This document shows positions 1 through 9,398 of a stretch of DNA of 25,000 nt, piece by piece (position 1 is the stretch's first letter; each line of letters opens with the position of its first letter). The notes below the pieces were generated by a model that saw only the letters and a program-made list of their open reading frames with translations, made no database searches and had not been told where the DNA came from. The translations under genes and the position numbers were made by a program. Where the stretch lies: NCBI GenBank assembly GCA_030704615.1, contig JAKLZA010000098.1, forward strand, positions 1 to 25,000, given 5' to 3'. The DNA is from Takakia lepidozioides. Its lineage: Eukaryota > Streptophyta > Takakiopsida > Takakiales > Takakiaceae.

Positions 1-468
1 CCAAATACAAGCAAAAAATTGCTTTTTTTGGCACCTATTTCTTAGTGAAGAGTTTTCGTCCCCACTGTAAAACCAGATTCTGCACCACCGGGTTTATTCC
101 ACTCCTCCGCAGGTATGTGCTAGTGAGGGGATGTTAGCTTGGGAAAGCTTGCCTGCCAGGAAGAAAGGATCTACACTATGAGGAGACTAGGTACCTCACT
201 ACATCACACATTCATCCAAACTCACACACTTGTACACAAGTTAAGCACGCTGAAAGTACCCGGCCGTTTAGGCTTCCAGGTAATCCTTTAAATAAAGCCA
301 GGAGGCTAATCTTATCAGACAGAGTGGCCACCTGTGATTGGCTCAGCAGATTATGTCCAGATGCTCATCCAGATAGGACGCCACGTAGTCGCTAGCTAGT
401 TGTTAACTCCAGACAGTCTACTTTATTAATCCAGCGTGTCATTCCGTCATCATTGCAATGGTCATCCA
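1..468 (-). repeat. Possible 3' LTR of the Ty3/gypsy element (partial)
   Basis: This stretch lies beyond the integrase end and holds no coding signal. On the minus strand a purine run (RC of 469-485, GA-rich) is followed directly by TGGATGACC. That is the expected polypurine-tract plus TG start of a 3' LTR. A TTTAAATAAAG stretch near 288-298 could be a TATA-like or poly(A)-related element. No second LTR copy is present in the window to align with it, so the call is positional inference. It may run off the left edge. Confidence 0.3.
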
Positions 469-485
469 CCCTCTCTCTCTTTCAT
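469..485 (-). promoter_or_regulatory. Candidate polypurine tract
   Basis: The plus strand reads CCCTCTCTCTCTTTC; the minus strand is a pure purine run just downstream of the integrase region and just before a TG dinucleotide. This is where a plus-strand priming site is expected in an LTR element. A simple CT microsatellite would look the same. Confidence 0.35.
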
Positions 486-590
486 TCATCGAGGCGAACC
501 GTAAGCTAGGTGGAATCCAGCCTCTACATATGTAAAACCTCCTGGCGCACAAAGTTGCGAGCTCATGCGAGCATGAGCAAGGAAACTAGG

Positions 591-1555
591 CTACAAGAGT
601 CCCACGAAGATGGGATGAAAAAACCGCAGGGAAGAAAACCTTGCTCTGCAAATTGAGTGAAGGGCAAAACTTCCTTGTGGAAAAACCCCATCACCTGGTG
701 ATTGAAACCTAGCATGCACCGAGGTCCTATAAACGAAAATAAGGATGAGCATAGTGATATCCCACTCATCTGTCAGGGCACCATTCTTTTCAAGGAGCTT
801 GCACATAGTTTTGTTGAACCTTTTAGTGAGCCCATTGCATTGGGGGTTGTAAGGAGCCATCAAACAATGTTTGACATCAACATTAAAACACACAACCTCC
901 ATCAACTGGTTACAAAACTCAGTACCATGATCAGTCAAATTTCAAGGGGGCAGCCATGCCGCAACATGATTTCATCAAAGAAGAACTGAACCACCTCATC
1001 ACTGTCCTTACCAACCAAAGGCCGGATCTCAATCCATTTAAACAGGTAGTCAGTAGCAACGCCAATGTAACTATTGCCCTTAGTCGTAGTTTTGAGAGGT
1101 CCGACAAGGTCAAGGCCAACCCATGCAAACATTTCCGTCACAAGGATTGGTTGAAATTTAAGAAGAGCCACAGTTCTAGCCAGCAAGATTTTTTTGCATG
1201 GAACACACTTAGCAATGAAATCAGATATGTCTTTGTTTAATCCCTTCCAGTGATACTTCTCTTGGAGTCTGTGTACAGTCTTATCAACACCAAGATGACT
1301 AGCATAAAGTGAGCTATGATAAAGCTCCAGCAATGCAGGAACAGAGCTCCTAGTAGGGGCCTCCACGACATTCTCTTGCCCATGAATAATGAGTACCTTG
1401 AGCAACTTATCTTCATGCTCCTTATGAGAGGGGAGATGATAGTTTACTTGACTCATGATAGGGGAAGAGATGCACTGCAGATAAGTGTTGGTTTTACACT
1501 TCTGGAGGAGGGCTTGGTGTAGTAGATCTTTCATGTCTGCATAGCTCATAGCCAT
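591..1555 (-). pseudogene. Integrase region of the Ty3/gypsy element, frameshifted
   Basis: Two minus-strand frames, 1555-935 and 938-591, together cover an integrase. The first carries the N-terminal HHCC zinc-binding region (ASHLGVDKTVHRL, later CVPCKK) and the first catalytic Asp in VGLDLVGPL. The second starts at TDHGTEF, which holds the second Asp, and continues through NPQCNGLTKRFNKT. A one-base loss near 936-940 separates them. The third catalytic residue, normally Glu in a GLVERF-type motif, is Lys here (AAA, 822-824), so strand transfer would be abolished even without the frameshift. The C-terminal region after about 600 is lost or unrecognisable. Confidence 0.88.
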
Positions 1556-1951
1556 CCCTTAGGTTAGTGTGAGCCATGATGGAGTGTCCGCCTCAATGAG
1601 CTCCAGCATACATACAGAGCTCAACTACATAGCAAATGGATTGCTTCATGAGAGCACAAATAGGACAATGAAGCTTGCAAACAAGTGCCCTATGGAGAGG
1701 AGGTAACAAAAACCAGGAGCAGCAGCAAGAGAAGACAAAGTGCAGAGATGGAGAGGGGGTTACCAATCATACTTCGGAGGTGAACTTAGTAACAGGGCAG
1801 CACTCTAGAATTAAGCTAACCAGCAGAAATGAAAGCAGATCCCATTCTACATGAGATCAGGAAGGGAGGTAGGAACAGTAGCAAAAAAAGCTAATAAATC
1901 AGGACCATCAAGAACAGCAGAGGGCAAGGTCGATGAAGCATGAGAAGGCCA
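1556..1951 (-). other. RNase H to integrase linker with stops
   Basis: These 396 bases join the RNase H end to the integrase start on the minus strand. All frames carry stops. A short reading after the RNase H tail resembles continuing element sequence (VLDGPDLLAFFA then VPTSLPDLM), which supports decay of one original reading frame rather than an insertion. No other gene is seen. Confidence 0.4.
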
Positions 1952-2407
1952 CTACTGGGCTAGATCATCTACAGTCGTGGAGGGTTGAGAGGACTTAGGC
2001 TCGCTGCATGTGAGGGCATCGACATCGGTATTGGCCTTGCCCTTCTTGTAACGAATATCATAATCAAACATTTGTAGCGTCAAAGACCATCGTGCAAGCC
2101 TTCCAGACAGTTCATGAGGAGTCTTGAGTGCTTTTAAAGGGACATGATCAGTTTCTACAACAAAAGGACAGCCATGCAAGTACTGCCTAAAATGTTTAAC
2201 ACCAAAAATCACTGCTAAACCCTCTTTGTCAGTGATACCATGGTTCCTTTCATGCTTATCCATGCGGCTAGAGGCATAAGCCACCACATGTTCTTTGCCA
2301 TCTCGTTTCTGACACAGAACTGCAGACACGTTTAAGTCAGAGGCATCGGTTTGAAGCAGGAAGGGCTGGGTGAAGTCAGGAAAGATCAAAATAGGAGCAC
2401 AAGTCAA
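1952..2407 (-). pseudogene. RNase H domain of the Ty3/gypsy element
   Basis: This open stretch of 151 codons is a Ty3-type RNase H. It has TDASD (first catalytic Asp), VAYASSRMDKHERN, then TDKEGLAV with the catalytic Glu, VETDHVPLKAL with another catalytic Asp, RLARWSLTLQMFDYDIRY and KGKANTDVDAL. The last motif normally reads N-x-x-A-D-A-L-S-R. The spelling here, with DVDALTC, shows drift at the final Asp region. It follows RT after a frame break near 2410-2440 and precedes the linker to integrase. Confidence 0.9.
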
Positions 2408-2438
2408 AACAATTTTCAGCTTTTTAAAAGGCAGAAAG

Positions 2439-3561
2439 TTACTGAGGCCCCCAACTGAACTTCACATGAGCCTTGCACAGTAAGAGGTTAAGGACAGCAG
2501 CAATTTTAGCAAAGTGCTTGATAAACCTACGATAGTATGTGGCCAAGCCTAAGATTAAAGCACGTACACAGTTCTTATCGCGAGGGGTGGGATACTCCCA
2601 CACAGCTTTGACTTTATCAGGGTCCGGGCTGATACCTGCTGTAGAGAGCATGTGTCCTAGGAAATGAAGCTCAGCCATGCAGAGATCGCATTTCTTTGGC
2701 GGGTCTTTGGCTTGACCTTCAACCCGGCACCTCTGAGTCTGCACAACACCCGTCTAAGATCAAGCATATGAGCAGCAAAGGAGGGAGAGTAGACATTGAT
2801 GTCATCGACGTAAACTAAAGCACACTCCCATCGCAGGCTACCTAAAACCACATCCATGAGCCGCTGAAAAGTGGCTGTAGCGTTACAAAGGCCAAATGGC
2901 ATAGTCTCAAACTGGAAGAGGCCTCGTTTGCATGTAAAAGCGGTCTTTTCCTTGGCGGACTCTGTAAGAGGGACCTGCCAAAACCTGCAGCCAAGTCTAA
3001 TGAGGAAAATATAGTAGCACCATTAAGCTGGTCCAACGTGTCATGAATCCTAGGCAGGGGGTATACATCCTTTTTTGTCAAAGAATTGAGTCGGCGAAAA
3101 TCAACACGGAAGCGGGTGGTCCCATCCTTCTTAGCGATCAACACTATGGGACTAGCCCACGGGATACAGAGGGGGTAACCACACCAGCATCTAGCATTTT
3201 TTTTATTCATCTTGCATGATACCTCGCTCTTTGACACTCTCACGATAGGGGTGTTGTTTAACAGGGCACCATCAGTGATGATATCATGTTTCAGCATCCC
3301 TATTCTGCCAAGATCATGGGACCCTTTGCTAAAGACATCCATGTTATCACGAATAACTGCATACAATTGACCCTGCTCATCATCAGTCAGACCAGGGCCA
3401 ATGCAAACATCACTGAGAACCTGATCAAGATGAGTACTTTGCTCAGGGGAGAGAGGCGTTACCGGTGGTGTAGGCAAGAAACAGACGGATATACAAGTGT
3501 ATGACTCTGCTGTTCCGTTGATATGTGTGTTTCCCTCTACGTGCACTGATCTCCTTAGCAA
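2439..3561 (-). pseudogene. Reverse transcriptase domain of the Ty3/gypsy element, three frames
   Basis: RT is spread over minus-strand frames 3561-2842, 2902-2657 and 2744-2439. The first has the pre-RT DLGR motif, SPIVLIAKKDG, FRVDFRRLN, YPLPRIHDTLDQL and FSSLDLAAGF, which contains the first catalytic Asp. One T appears to be missing near 2975, where a GFWQV-type motif is expected. The second frame has MPFGLCNATATFQRLMD and the catalytic YVDD box. The third has FLGHMLS and YYRRFIKHFAKIAA (thumb/connection). A segment near 3180-3220 is lysine-rich and poorly conserved. The catalytic residues survive, but the frameshifts exclude a working enzyme. Confidence 0.92.
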
Positions 3562-3811
3562 AGCGAAGCTCTGTCATCTAGCTACAATCCCCCCTTTCTA
3601 TGTGCAATACCGCAGAGGATAGGAGAATCTACAATCTGGATCTTCACAAGCCCACAGGCTGACTGTTTGGAAGATTTCTCAAAATTAAACTTGCTATGAA
3701 ATAATGAAATGGTTATGAAATAATCAACGATGAAAAGAAGTGCGACATAAAATCATTCCAAGCACACAGGAATTCTTGGATTGATTGATGATGCTGTTGA
3801 TCAGCTGGTTC

Positions 3812-4201
3812 TTATGAGTCATTCAGTCCAAAGTGCAAGGCAGCCTGAACTTGAGTGATTGCACTTAAAGGAGCAGCAGTAAGTCTAGCAATGACCTGGC
3901 CCATACGGATATGAATTGGAATCCTTTCTGGATTGGCAACCAGAAGCCTAAGCTCACCACGAAATCCTCTATCAAGTACACCAGAGGCAACAAGACAGTG
4001 TTTAGTGAGCATAAGACGTTGCCAGCCTTCAACTTCAATAAAGTGACCTTGAGGACTGAGGAAAGTTAAGCCATGAGTAGAGACAATCTTTTGAGAGTAT
4101 GCAGGAATCGTAAAATCCTCAGGACAACGTAGCAAGGTGCTATTATACTGGGGATGGCAACAAGAGGCCCACCTTTCTTGCCAGGTAAAGGAATTTGCCA
4201 C
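3812..4201 (-). pseudogene. dUTPase-like domain between protease and RT of the Ty3/gypsy element
   Basis: About 130 residues here are neither protease nor RT. They fit the C-terminal half of the trimeric dUTPase fold: FTIPAYSQKIVSTHGLTF (strand before motif 2), then ASGVLDRGFRGELRLLVAN aligned with motif 3 (GVIDxDYRGEV-type), then IHIRMGQVIARL aligned with motif 4 (GDRIAQL). The motif-3 Asp is kept (codon 3971-3973), but the second acidic residue is Gly and Tyr is Phe. Motif 2 (PRSGL) is replaced by an EGWQRLML stretch, and the Gly-rich motif 5 is not seen before the stop. I infer a degenerate or non-catalytic domain. Established families place dUTPase after protease in betaretroviruses, and dUTPase-bearing Ty3/gypsy elements have been described in basidiomycete fungi. 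Confidence 0.65.
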
Positions 4202-4560
4202 TGATGCAAGGTGGAGGGAGCTTTCTTGGCGAAGTTAAAGTATCTGGTCCAGTTATAGTGCTCATCAGCACGTTGTTTGGTCTCAGCAGCTAAGGCGCGC
4301 ATATGAGATAGATGGGCAGTGGCACACCCAACAGGTAAAGAGGCAGAATTGAGGTGCACCTTATGTGCCGGAGCAGAGCCATTGTTAAGCCACATGATAT
4401 TCTCAGCAATATCTACCGTGGCACCTGCTGCACACATCCAATCCAGGCCCAAGAGAAGTTGTTCCCCAATGGTGACAATGCATGTAATTGGGACAGAGTG
4501 ACGACTGACCTTGACAGGAATGGTGACCAAACCAAGGGGATAATAGCGCGTGCCATCTGC
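4066..4560 (-). pseudogene. Retroviral-type aspartic protease remnant
   Basis: The minus-strand frame reads LGLVTIPVKVSRHSVPITC, then IGEQLLLGLDWM, GATVDIAENIMWL and a downstream tail. The LLGLDW motif is the hydrophobic-hydrophobic-Gly signature in the C-terminal half of retropepsins, and VTIPVKV matches the preceding beta hairpin. The catalytic D-S/T-G triplet should lie about 40-60 residues upstream, in 4560-4690, but no frame shows it clearly, so the N-terminal half is lost or scrambled. It overlaps the start of the dUTPase-like region in another frame, showing a frameshift near 4200. Confidence 0.7.
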
Positions 4561-4589
4561 AAGCGAAGGTGCACCGGGTATAAGTATGT

Positions 4590-4650
4590 GGTGGATTCGG
4601 AGGGCAATCTTGAGGATTTGTAACTTTGGGCCACATCATTTGCACATTTG
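4590..4650 (-). pseudogene. Possible gag CCHC zinc-knuckle remnant
   Basis: On the minus strand a C-K-stop-C-G-P-K stretch is followed, after a frame change, by NPQDCPPNPP. Together this resembles the CxxCGxxGHxxxxCP knuckle at the end of gag, with the His side damaged by a stop and an indel. It lies in the expected position just before the protease. It is short, so support is modest. Confidence 0.35.
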
Positions 4651-4690
4651 TGGTAGAGCCTCGGGACTATTTTGAGGATGTTTTGGCTGG

Positions 4691-5397
4691 GATAGTACAT
4701 AGTACCCTCGACCTCTTAGAGAGGCAGCTCTCGAATTGGAAGATTCATGGAGAGATTTGAGATATTTGTTAGTGCCTCTTCCACATTTGTCCTGGATTTA
4801 GCCAAGGAGTCAAAGATTGTTGGAAACAAGGCTTTTTCATCCGATCCAAAGGGAGTCATGAGTTTGGGTAGAGTTTGGATAGTTATCTGGGGTACAGCAG
4901 CAGATGCTCATGACACTCCACCTTGTATCTCCTGATTGGCTCCCCTCTCTCTGCTGGTTAAAAGTTAAAACGTGTGTAGAAACAATTGTTCTGGTAACTA
5001 TGGGTAATTGGAAGATGTGTGTTTTGAATTGAATCCTTTCTACAACCGTGCGGCGCGTTATTCATAAATAGTAGAGAAATGATGTGGCAACTTGGAAGCA
5101 TGCACAATGCTCGTGTGGTGTAGAAGAGCAAGATCAGCGGCTCATTACAAGTATTGAGGATACGCACAGACAGAAGGTTGTGCAGCTATGAGCTGAAGTC
5201 CAAAGATCTGCAACTGGGTCGAGGAAGGAGGAAGGAAGACCCGCGACATCAGGTCCAAAGTATCTAACCTGGTAACTTCCGTTTTGAGATTAATATTCGA
5301 ATGCTATCAGCTACCTAGACATCTTATACATCCAGATTTTGAAGAGACCCATCGACGTTCTCACCTCCATTCTAGACACAAGAAACTGCCAGAAAGC
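4691..5397. other. Intergenic stretch without recognised gene
   Basis: Both strands have only short unrelated reading frames. No gag body, LTR copy or primer-binding site could be recognised here, and no promoter motif for the BAHD copy stands out. Confidence 0.5.
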
Positions 5398-6995
5398 ATG
5401 GGTATCGTTGCTGAGCCAAAGCTCCAAGTGATCTTGCAAGACCCAACTGTGGTTGTTCCAGCTGCGCCTACCAAATCGCATATGATGTATCTTTCCAACT
5501 TGGACCGGCCCCTGACTATTGTTCCACACACTATGTACTTGTATCATGCCGGTCCTACCAAAAACCATGACAATCCAGCAAAAGCGATGAGAGCTAGGCA
5601 CTTTCCAAGATACTTGTCCCGTATTACCCTCTAGCTGGAAGGCTTCAGATTAGTTCGGAGGGGAAACTCGAAGTCAATTGTACCGAGTCTGGCAAGCCTC
5701 ATCCGGAATTGATGCAACTGTTCTACCTAGTTCTAGAGGCAAAGAATCAGGAGGCATTGCATCCGCTACTTGCGAACCCCCCGTTGGTTGTCCAGGTAAC
5801 TTATAACTGAAGTCAAAGTTTTGTTTTATGGTTGCCATCTGTGCATGTAGTGCCCGATTAAAACTTCCTGCGAGCTCACTGTAAGTGTTTTGAAATGTAC
5901 TAGGAAATATTGATTGATGGATATCAGACTTGGATATGAATGCATCTTTCCTCAAATGATCGCACTCTTAGCGAGGTCCGATTGGTTATTCAGTATATAG
6001 ACGACGACCTACCAAGGTTTTTGAATGCGATATCATATGTATGTCGGACGCTCAATATTGCATCTGCGTCCTCAGGTTGAGTTCAGGAGTATCTAAGTTT
6101 TGGTTGAATCCCCCTTCTGTGTGCTCGCAGGTGACAAGGTGTTCAGGTGTGGTGGGTTCGTATTGGGCTTAGGCTAACCATTTGTTTGTGGACGGCTTCA
6201 CAGCCATGCAGTTCTTAAATGCGTGGGCCGCTACAGCGCGTGGAGATAGTACCCCTTTGAGTGCTCCATTCTTGGACTGTATTTCGCCCAAGATCTCCAC
6301 TTCGGATTGACTTTCTACACCATGAATGGCACGAGATGGATCTGTCGAAAGATCTTTTGGGTGATGATTTTGAATACGACTCTTTCTATTTCACCCGTGA
6401 AACCCTCACAGAGTTAAAACAACAAGTATTGGAGGAGCCTGCGGGTAACGTGAGCAAGTGCTCCACTTTCGAGGCGCTCGCAGCCCATGTTTGGCGCGCA
6501 CGCACGAAAGCACTTGAAATGGAACCATCCCAGAAAACCAGACTCCTCGTGGGAGTTGATGTGCGTTCAAAGTTTGTGCCTCCCGTTCCCTCCGGCTTTG
6601 CTGGTAACGCAGTTTATGCAGCTTGCGCTATGACCACAGCTGATGAGCTCCTATCCAAGCCTCTGTCTTATGCAGTGGAGCTTCTACAAGAAGGGATTGC
6701 TTTGATCACAGACAATTACTTGAGATCCGGAATTGACTACATTGAGGACGTAAAGGAGATGCCATCTTTGGTCACCATGTCATTTACGATTACCAATTGG
6801 TCCCGATTGCCGTTCTATGAGATTGACTTCGGTTGGGGAAAGCCAATTTACTGTGGACCTCTCCCTCGAGGACCGCGAGAGATAGTTTGCTTTACATTGC
6901 CAGATGGAAGTGAGGCGGAAAAGAATAACTTGAGAGTGATTATCGGACTGCCTCCGAGAGCTATGAAGAAGTTCAAAGAGGCAATAGGCATTTGA
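5398..6995 (+). pseudogene. BAHD acyltransferase (HCT-like) pseudogene, two exons
   Basis: BAHD enzymes move an acyl group from a CoA thioester to an alcohol or amine, for example hydroxycinnamoyl groups to shikimate, polyamines or hydroxy fatty acids. Exon 1 (5398-5795) starts MGIVAEPKLQV, has YLSNLDRPL near residue 40 and, after a frame change near 5590-5598, [15 protein letters not shown]. It ends CAG|gtaac, the conserved Q-intron position. The intron is 5796-6130. Exon 2 (6131-6995) begins VTR and keeps NHLFVDG (HxxxD, His codon 6179-6181). The rest reads from about 6261 and has TFEALAAHVWRAR, GNAVYAACAMTTADEL, PLSYAVELLQE and the DFGWGKP motif. A short compensated shift near 6140-6175 and another shift near 6250-6290 interrupt exon 2. 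The joined length would be about 420 residues, close to the family norm of 430-450. The acceptor cannot be told. It is a recent pseudogene unless the indels are assembly errors. Confidence 0.88.
5796..6130 (+). other. Q intron of the BAHD pseudogene
   Basis: The donor is CAG|GTAACT and the acceptor TGCTCGCAG|GTG. The 335-base intron interrupts after a Gln codon in phase 0, before the V-T-x-F-x-C-G-G block, which is the position shared by many plant BAHD genes. A 93-codon minus-strand frame overlapping this intron and exon 1 is taken as chance. Confidence 0.75.
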
Positions 6996-9398
6996 ATCGG
7001 ATGGGTTTTTGCAGAGAACTGTTGTTTCATACAATCTTATCTAATCAATTCTAGTAGGAGGTTTGCAATTAGCCGGCTAGTTTGCAACCTGTTTGCAATT
7101 CTGTGGGGTGGATCTTGCAGCTGTATGCACCCTAGCATACAAGTATATGGCTTATAAGAAGCTGGAATACCAGTATTGTTTGTGTACTGCGCATCCAGTG
7201 CTGTAGTGCACATGCTCCATTCCTTCCTGCAATCACAAGAGCCTTGTCCTTGCTGACACACTACTAAGAGCCTTGTCCTAGCACTGACTCTGTTTCTTTC
7301 ATAATAACTAATCTCACTCACTCCTGGAACTCTGAGTTTGAAGAGCTTGTTGAAATAACGCTTTGCTGATCCTGTCTGCGCCTCGTGTGGAAGATTTTTG
7401 CATAGAAGGAGAGCATGTTCAATATTGCGCAATGATCTGAGGGACTATTAAGAGCAAGCCTTTTATCTGCAACGATCGTGATCATATTTATGGACTGCAG
7501 TTGCGTTCGAACTTAGTTCAGGGCTGTTGATAGCCCTGCACCGTAATTGTGTCTAACTAGTAATGAGCAACATTGCACTGGATAAACACCACCAATGCAA
7601 TCAAATGATTCGTTGTGGGATTCTGCATGTGCTGCCCTTCTATCTTCAAACTACGTCCAAGACCTGTTTGTAACTACGAGTGCACAGTGCACAGCTCCAC
7701 AGGTAACCGTGAATCCGTCACCCTTTGTCATTAGCTGGAAGTTGAGACACCCTGCCTTTACCTTCAATTTCTCATTTTCATCAATGTAGTCGGGGGCTGA
7801 AACCTGATTCTTTGTCCTGGGTACTCTCACCAGAGAGAAGCCCTCTTCAAATCCATCAAGGGATTTGTTTCTGTACCTGTGTACCAACTTCGTAATTGTC
7901 GAGGCTGGGGCAAAAGCCCAGGCCCTTTCGGAGCCTAGATATTGGGCAAATCACACACAGCTGATGTTTGTGGAAAGGGATTTCTAGAGGATATTGGAAA
8001 ACTCAGATCAATTGTCTCTGTTCCAAGGTAAGTCATACTACCGGCATCAGCCGCTGACAAAGGTCGTTTCTGTCCCTTTTGTGTCCACTCAAAGTGGGCA
8101 CAAGGTCAATGGCCACAAGGCTATGAGTACATTCTTTCTAGTCTGTCGCTCTGAAAAGAATCCAGAGTAGAGATTGGATGCAACTGGCAGCACCCCCATT
8201 ACTACTGGGATTTGTGACCAAAGCAAGCTCCCAACCAGTAACCCCAGCTGATAGACTCATGCCACCATTTGGATCATACGCCAATCCTGTTCCACATGTG
8301 CTGGAAGTGCCTGTTCAAAAGATTGTTATCCTGTGGCCTCCACTGAACAAACATAGCTGCTACAGACATCTCAATGCTTGCAGCAAGAGAAGTCCTCCAA
8401 CTCATGGTCAAACCTATCCTTGATGCCCAGATACTGTATCACTTGTGTCACCTAACTACAAGACAAAATCAGGAAGCAGCCAAGCCTCTGTAAGGAAGTT
8501 AGGCAAGCTCACTCTGCGGAACGATAGCCAAGGCATTGCTTTCCTCCAATGCTGAAGCATTTGGTACAACATCATCCAAGCCCTGAAACCCTCATGAGCC
8601 TGTTGTGAGCATTCCAGTGAGGGAGACGAATAATACTGCTTACATGGAAGTGAGGCCCATGGTGCTTATTGTCTCCAGCAAACATTGGCTGTTCTTACTA
8701 ATACAGCCCATTCTGTTATATGCAACTCAACCAGCTCAACTGCAGCCAACACCAATCCAGTTGGGTATAGTTTGTTGTCAGTGCTAGCACTAGAAAATGA
8801 GGACCATTCCAGCACTGTTAAAGATAAAAAGCAACGTAGACAGGGAAGTGGAAGATAAGCAAAGTAAAGAGAAGGGAGCATAGCAGGGCAGATCAGCTGC
8901 AGTCTTTGAACTGAAAATCAACTTCAGAATCAGATCACACATGAGCCTATATACAGAAGACATACAGAAAGGAATCCACGGACTTGTCATGGTGCTGTGC
9001 AGGTTGAAGGTTGGCTCTGCAGCTTGATGACAGGTTAGTGCCAAAACCACCCTTCAAGATGAGGTAAAAAAAGCATCTGTCAGTCCCAATATTCGACATA
9101 ATCTTCCACTTAGATACCTGCACATACTTGGACTGGCACTAGGTTCCAGTGCCCACATTCTGGTCAATGAAGTGAATTAACCCTAGTATCGCGGTAAAAT
9201 TTAAGGAAGGAAAAAAAAAGATAGCTCCCTTTCTATCTTGTAAGATCTCATCAGAACTTGCATCTCACAGAATGATGCTCAAGACTGGAATAGAGTTCAC
9301 CATACTTTAGATTCCCCTGCAAGTCCGAGTTGGGAGTCAGTCTATTTTGCCAGGCTTCAACCCTGTAAAATGGGTACCGGTTACCCATCAAACGTATT
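6996..9398. other. Gene-free 2.4 kb between the BAHD relic and the DRD1-like gene
   Basis: I see no recognisable protein, RNA gene or complete repeat. The longest frame is a 131-codon minus-strand stretch (7037-7432) without known motifs. A plus-strand stretch at about 8070-8130 reads CPFCVHSKWAQGQWPQGYE, which looks composed like real protein (two Cys, three Trp) but has no partner exon that I can identify. Another at about 8350-8450 reads MVKPILDAQILYHLCHL before stops. These may be traces of an old element. Confidence 0.5.

Larger units (their letters stand above)
466..4690 (-). mobile_element. Degenerate Ty3/gypsy LTR retrotransposon, gag trace and pol
   Basis: Reading leftwards on the minus strand, the order is a CCHC zinc-knuckle trace, protease, dUTPase-like domain, reverse transcriptase, RNase H, then integrase. 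Integrase after RNase H is the Ty3/gypsy (Metaviridae) order, as opposed to Ty1/copia. The coding part is broken by several frameshifts and stops, so this copy is dead. Most of gag and the 5' LTR are not visible to the right of about 4690, and no copy of the left-end sequence was found there, so the 5' side looks truncated or diverged. The left limit is set by a possible polypurine tract near 469-485; the LTR beyond it is inferred. The RT preface has a DLGR motif and the RT core has LDLAAGF and FGLCNATATFQ, as in the broad gypsy group. I cannot name the clade. Confidence 0.9.

Noticed and set aside
4691-5280. 5' LTR and gag body of the retroelement
   Set aside because: No block here matches the candidate 3' LTR at 1-468, and no capsid-like reading or primer-binding site was seen.
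5674-5955. 93-codon minus-strand frame
   Set aside because: It is antisense to BAHD exon 1 and the Q intron, and has no recognisable domain.
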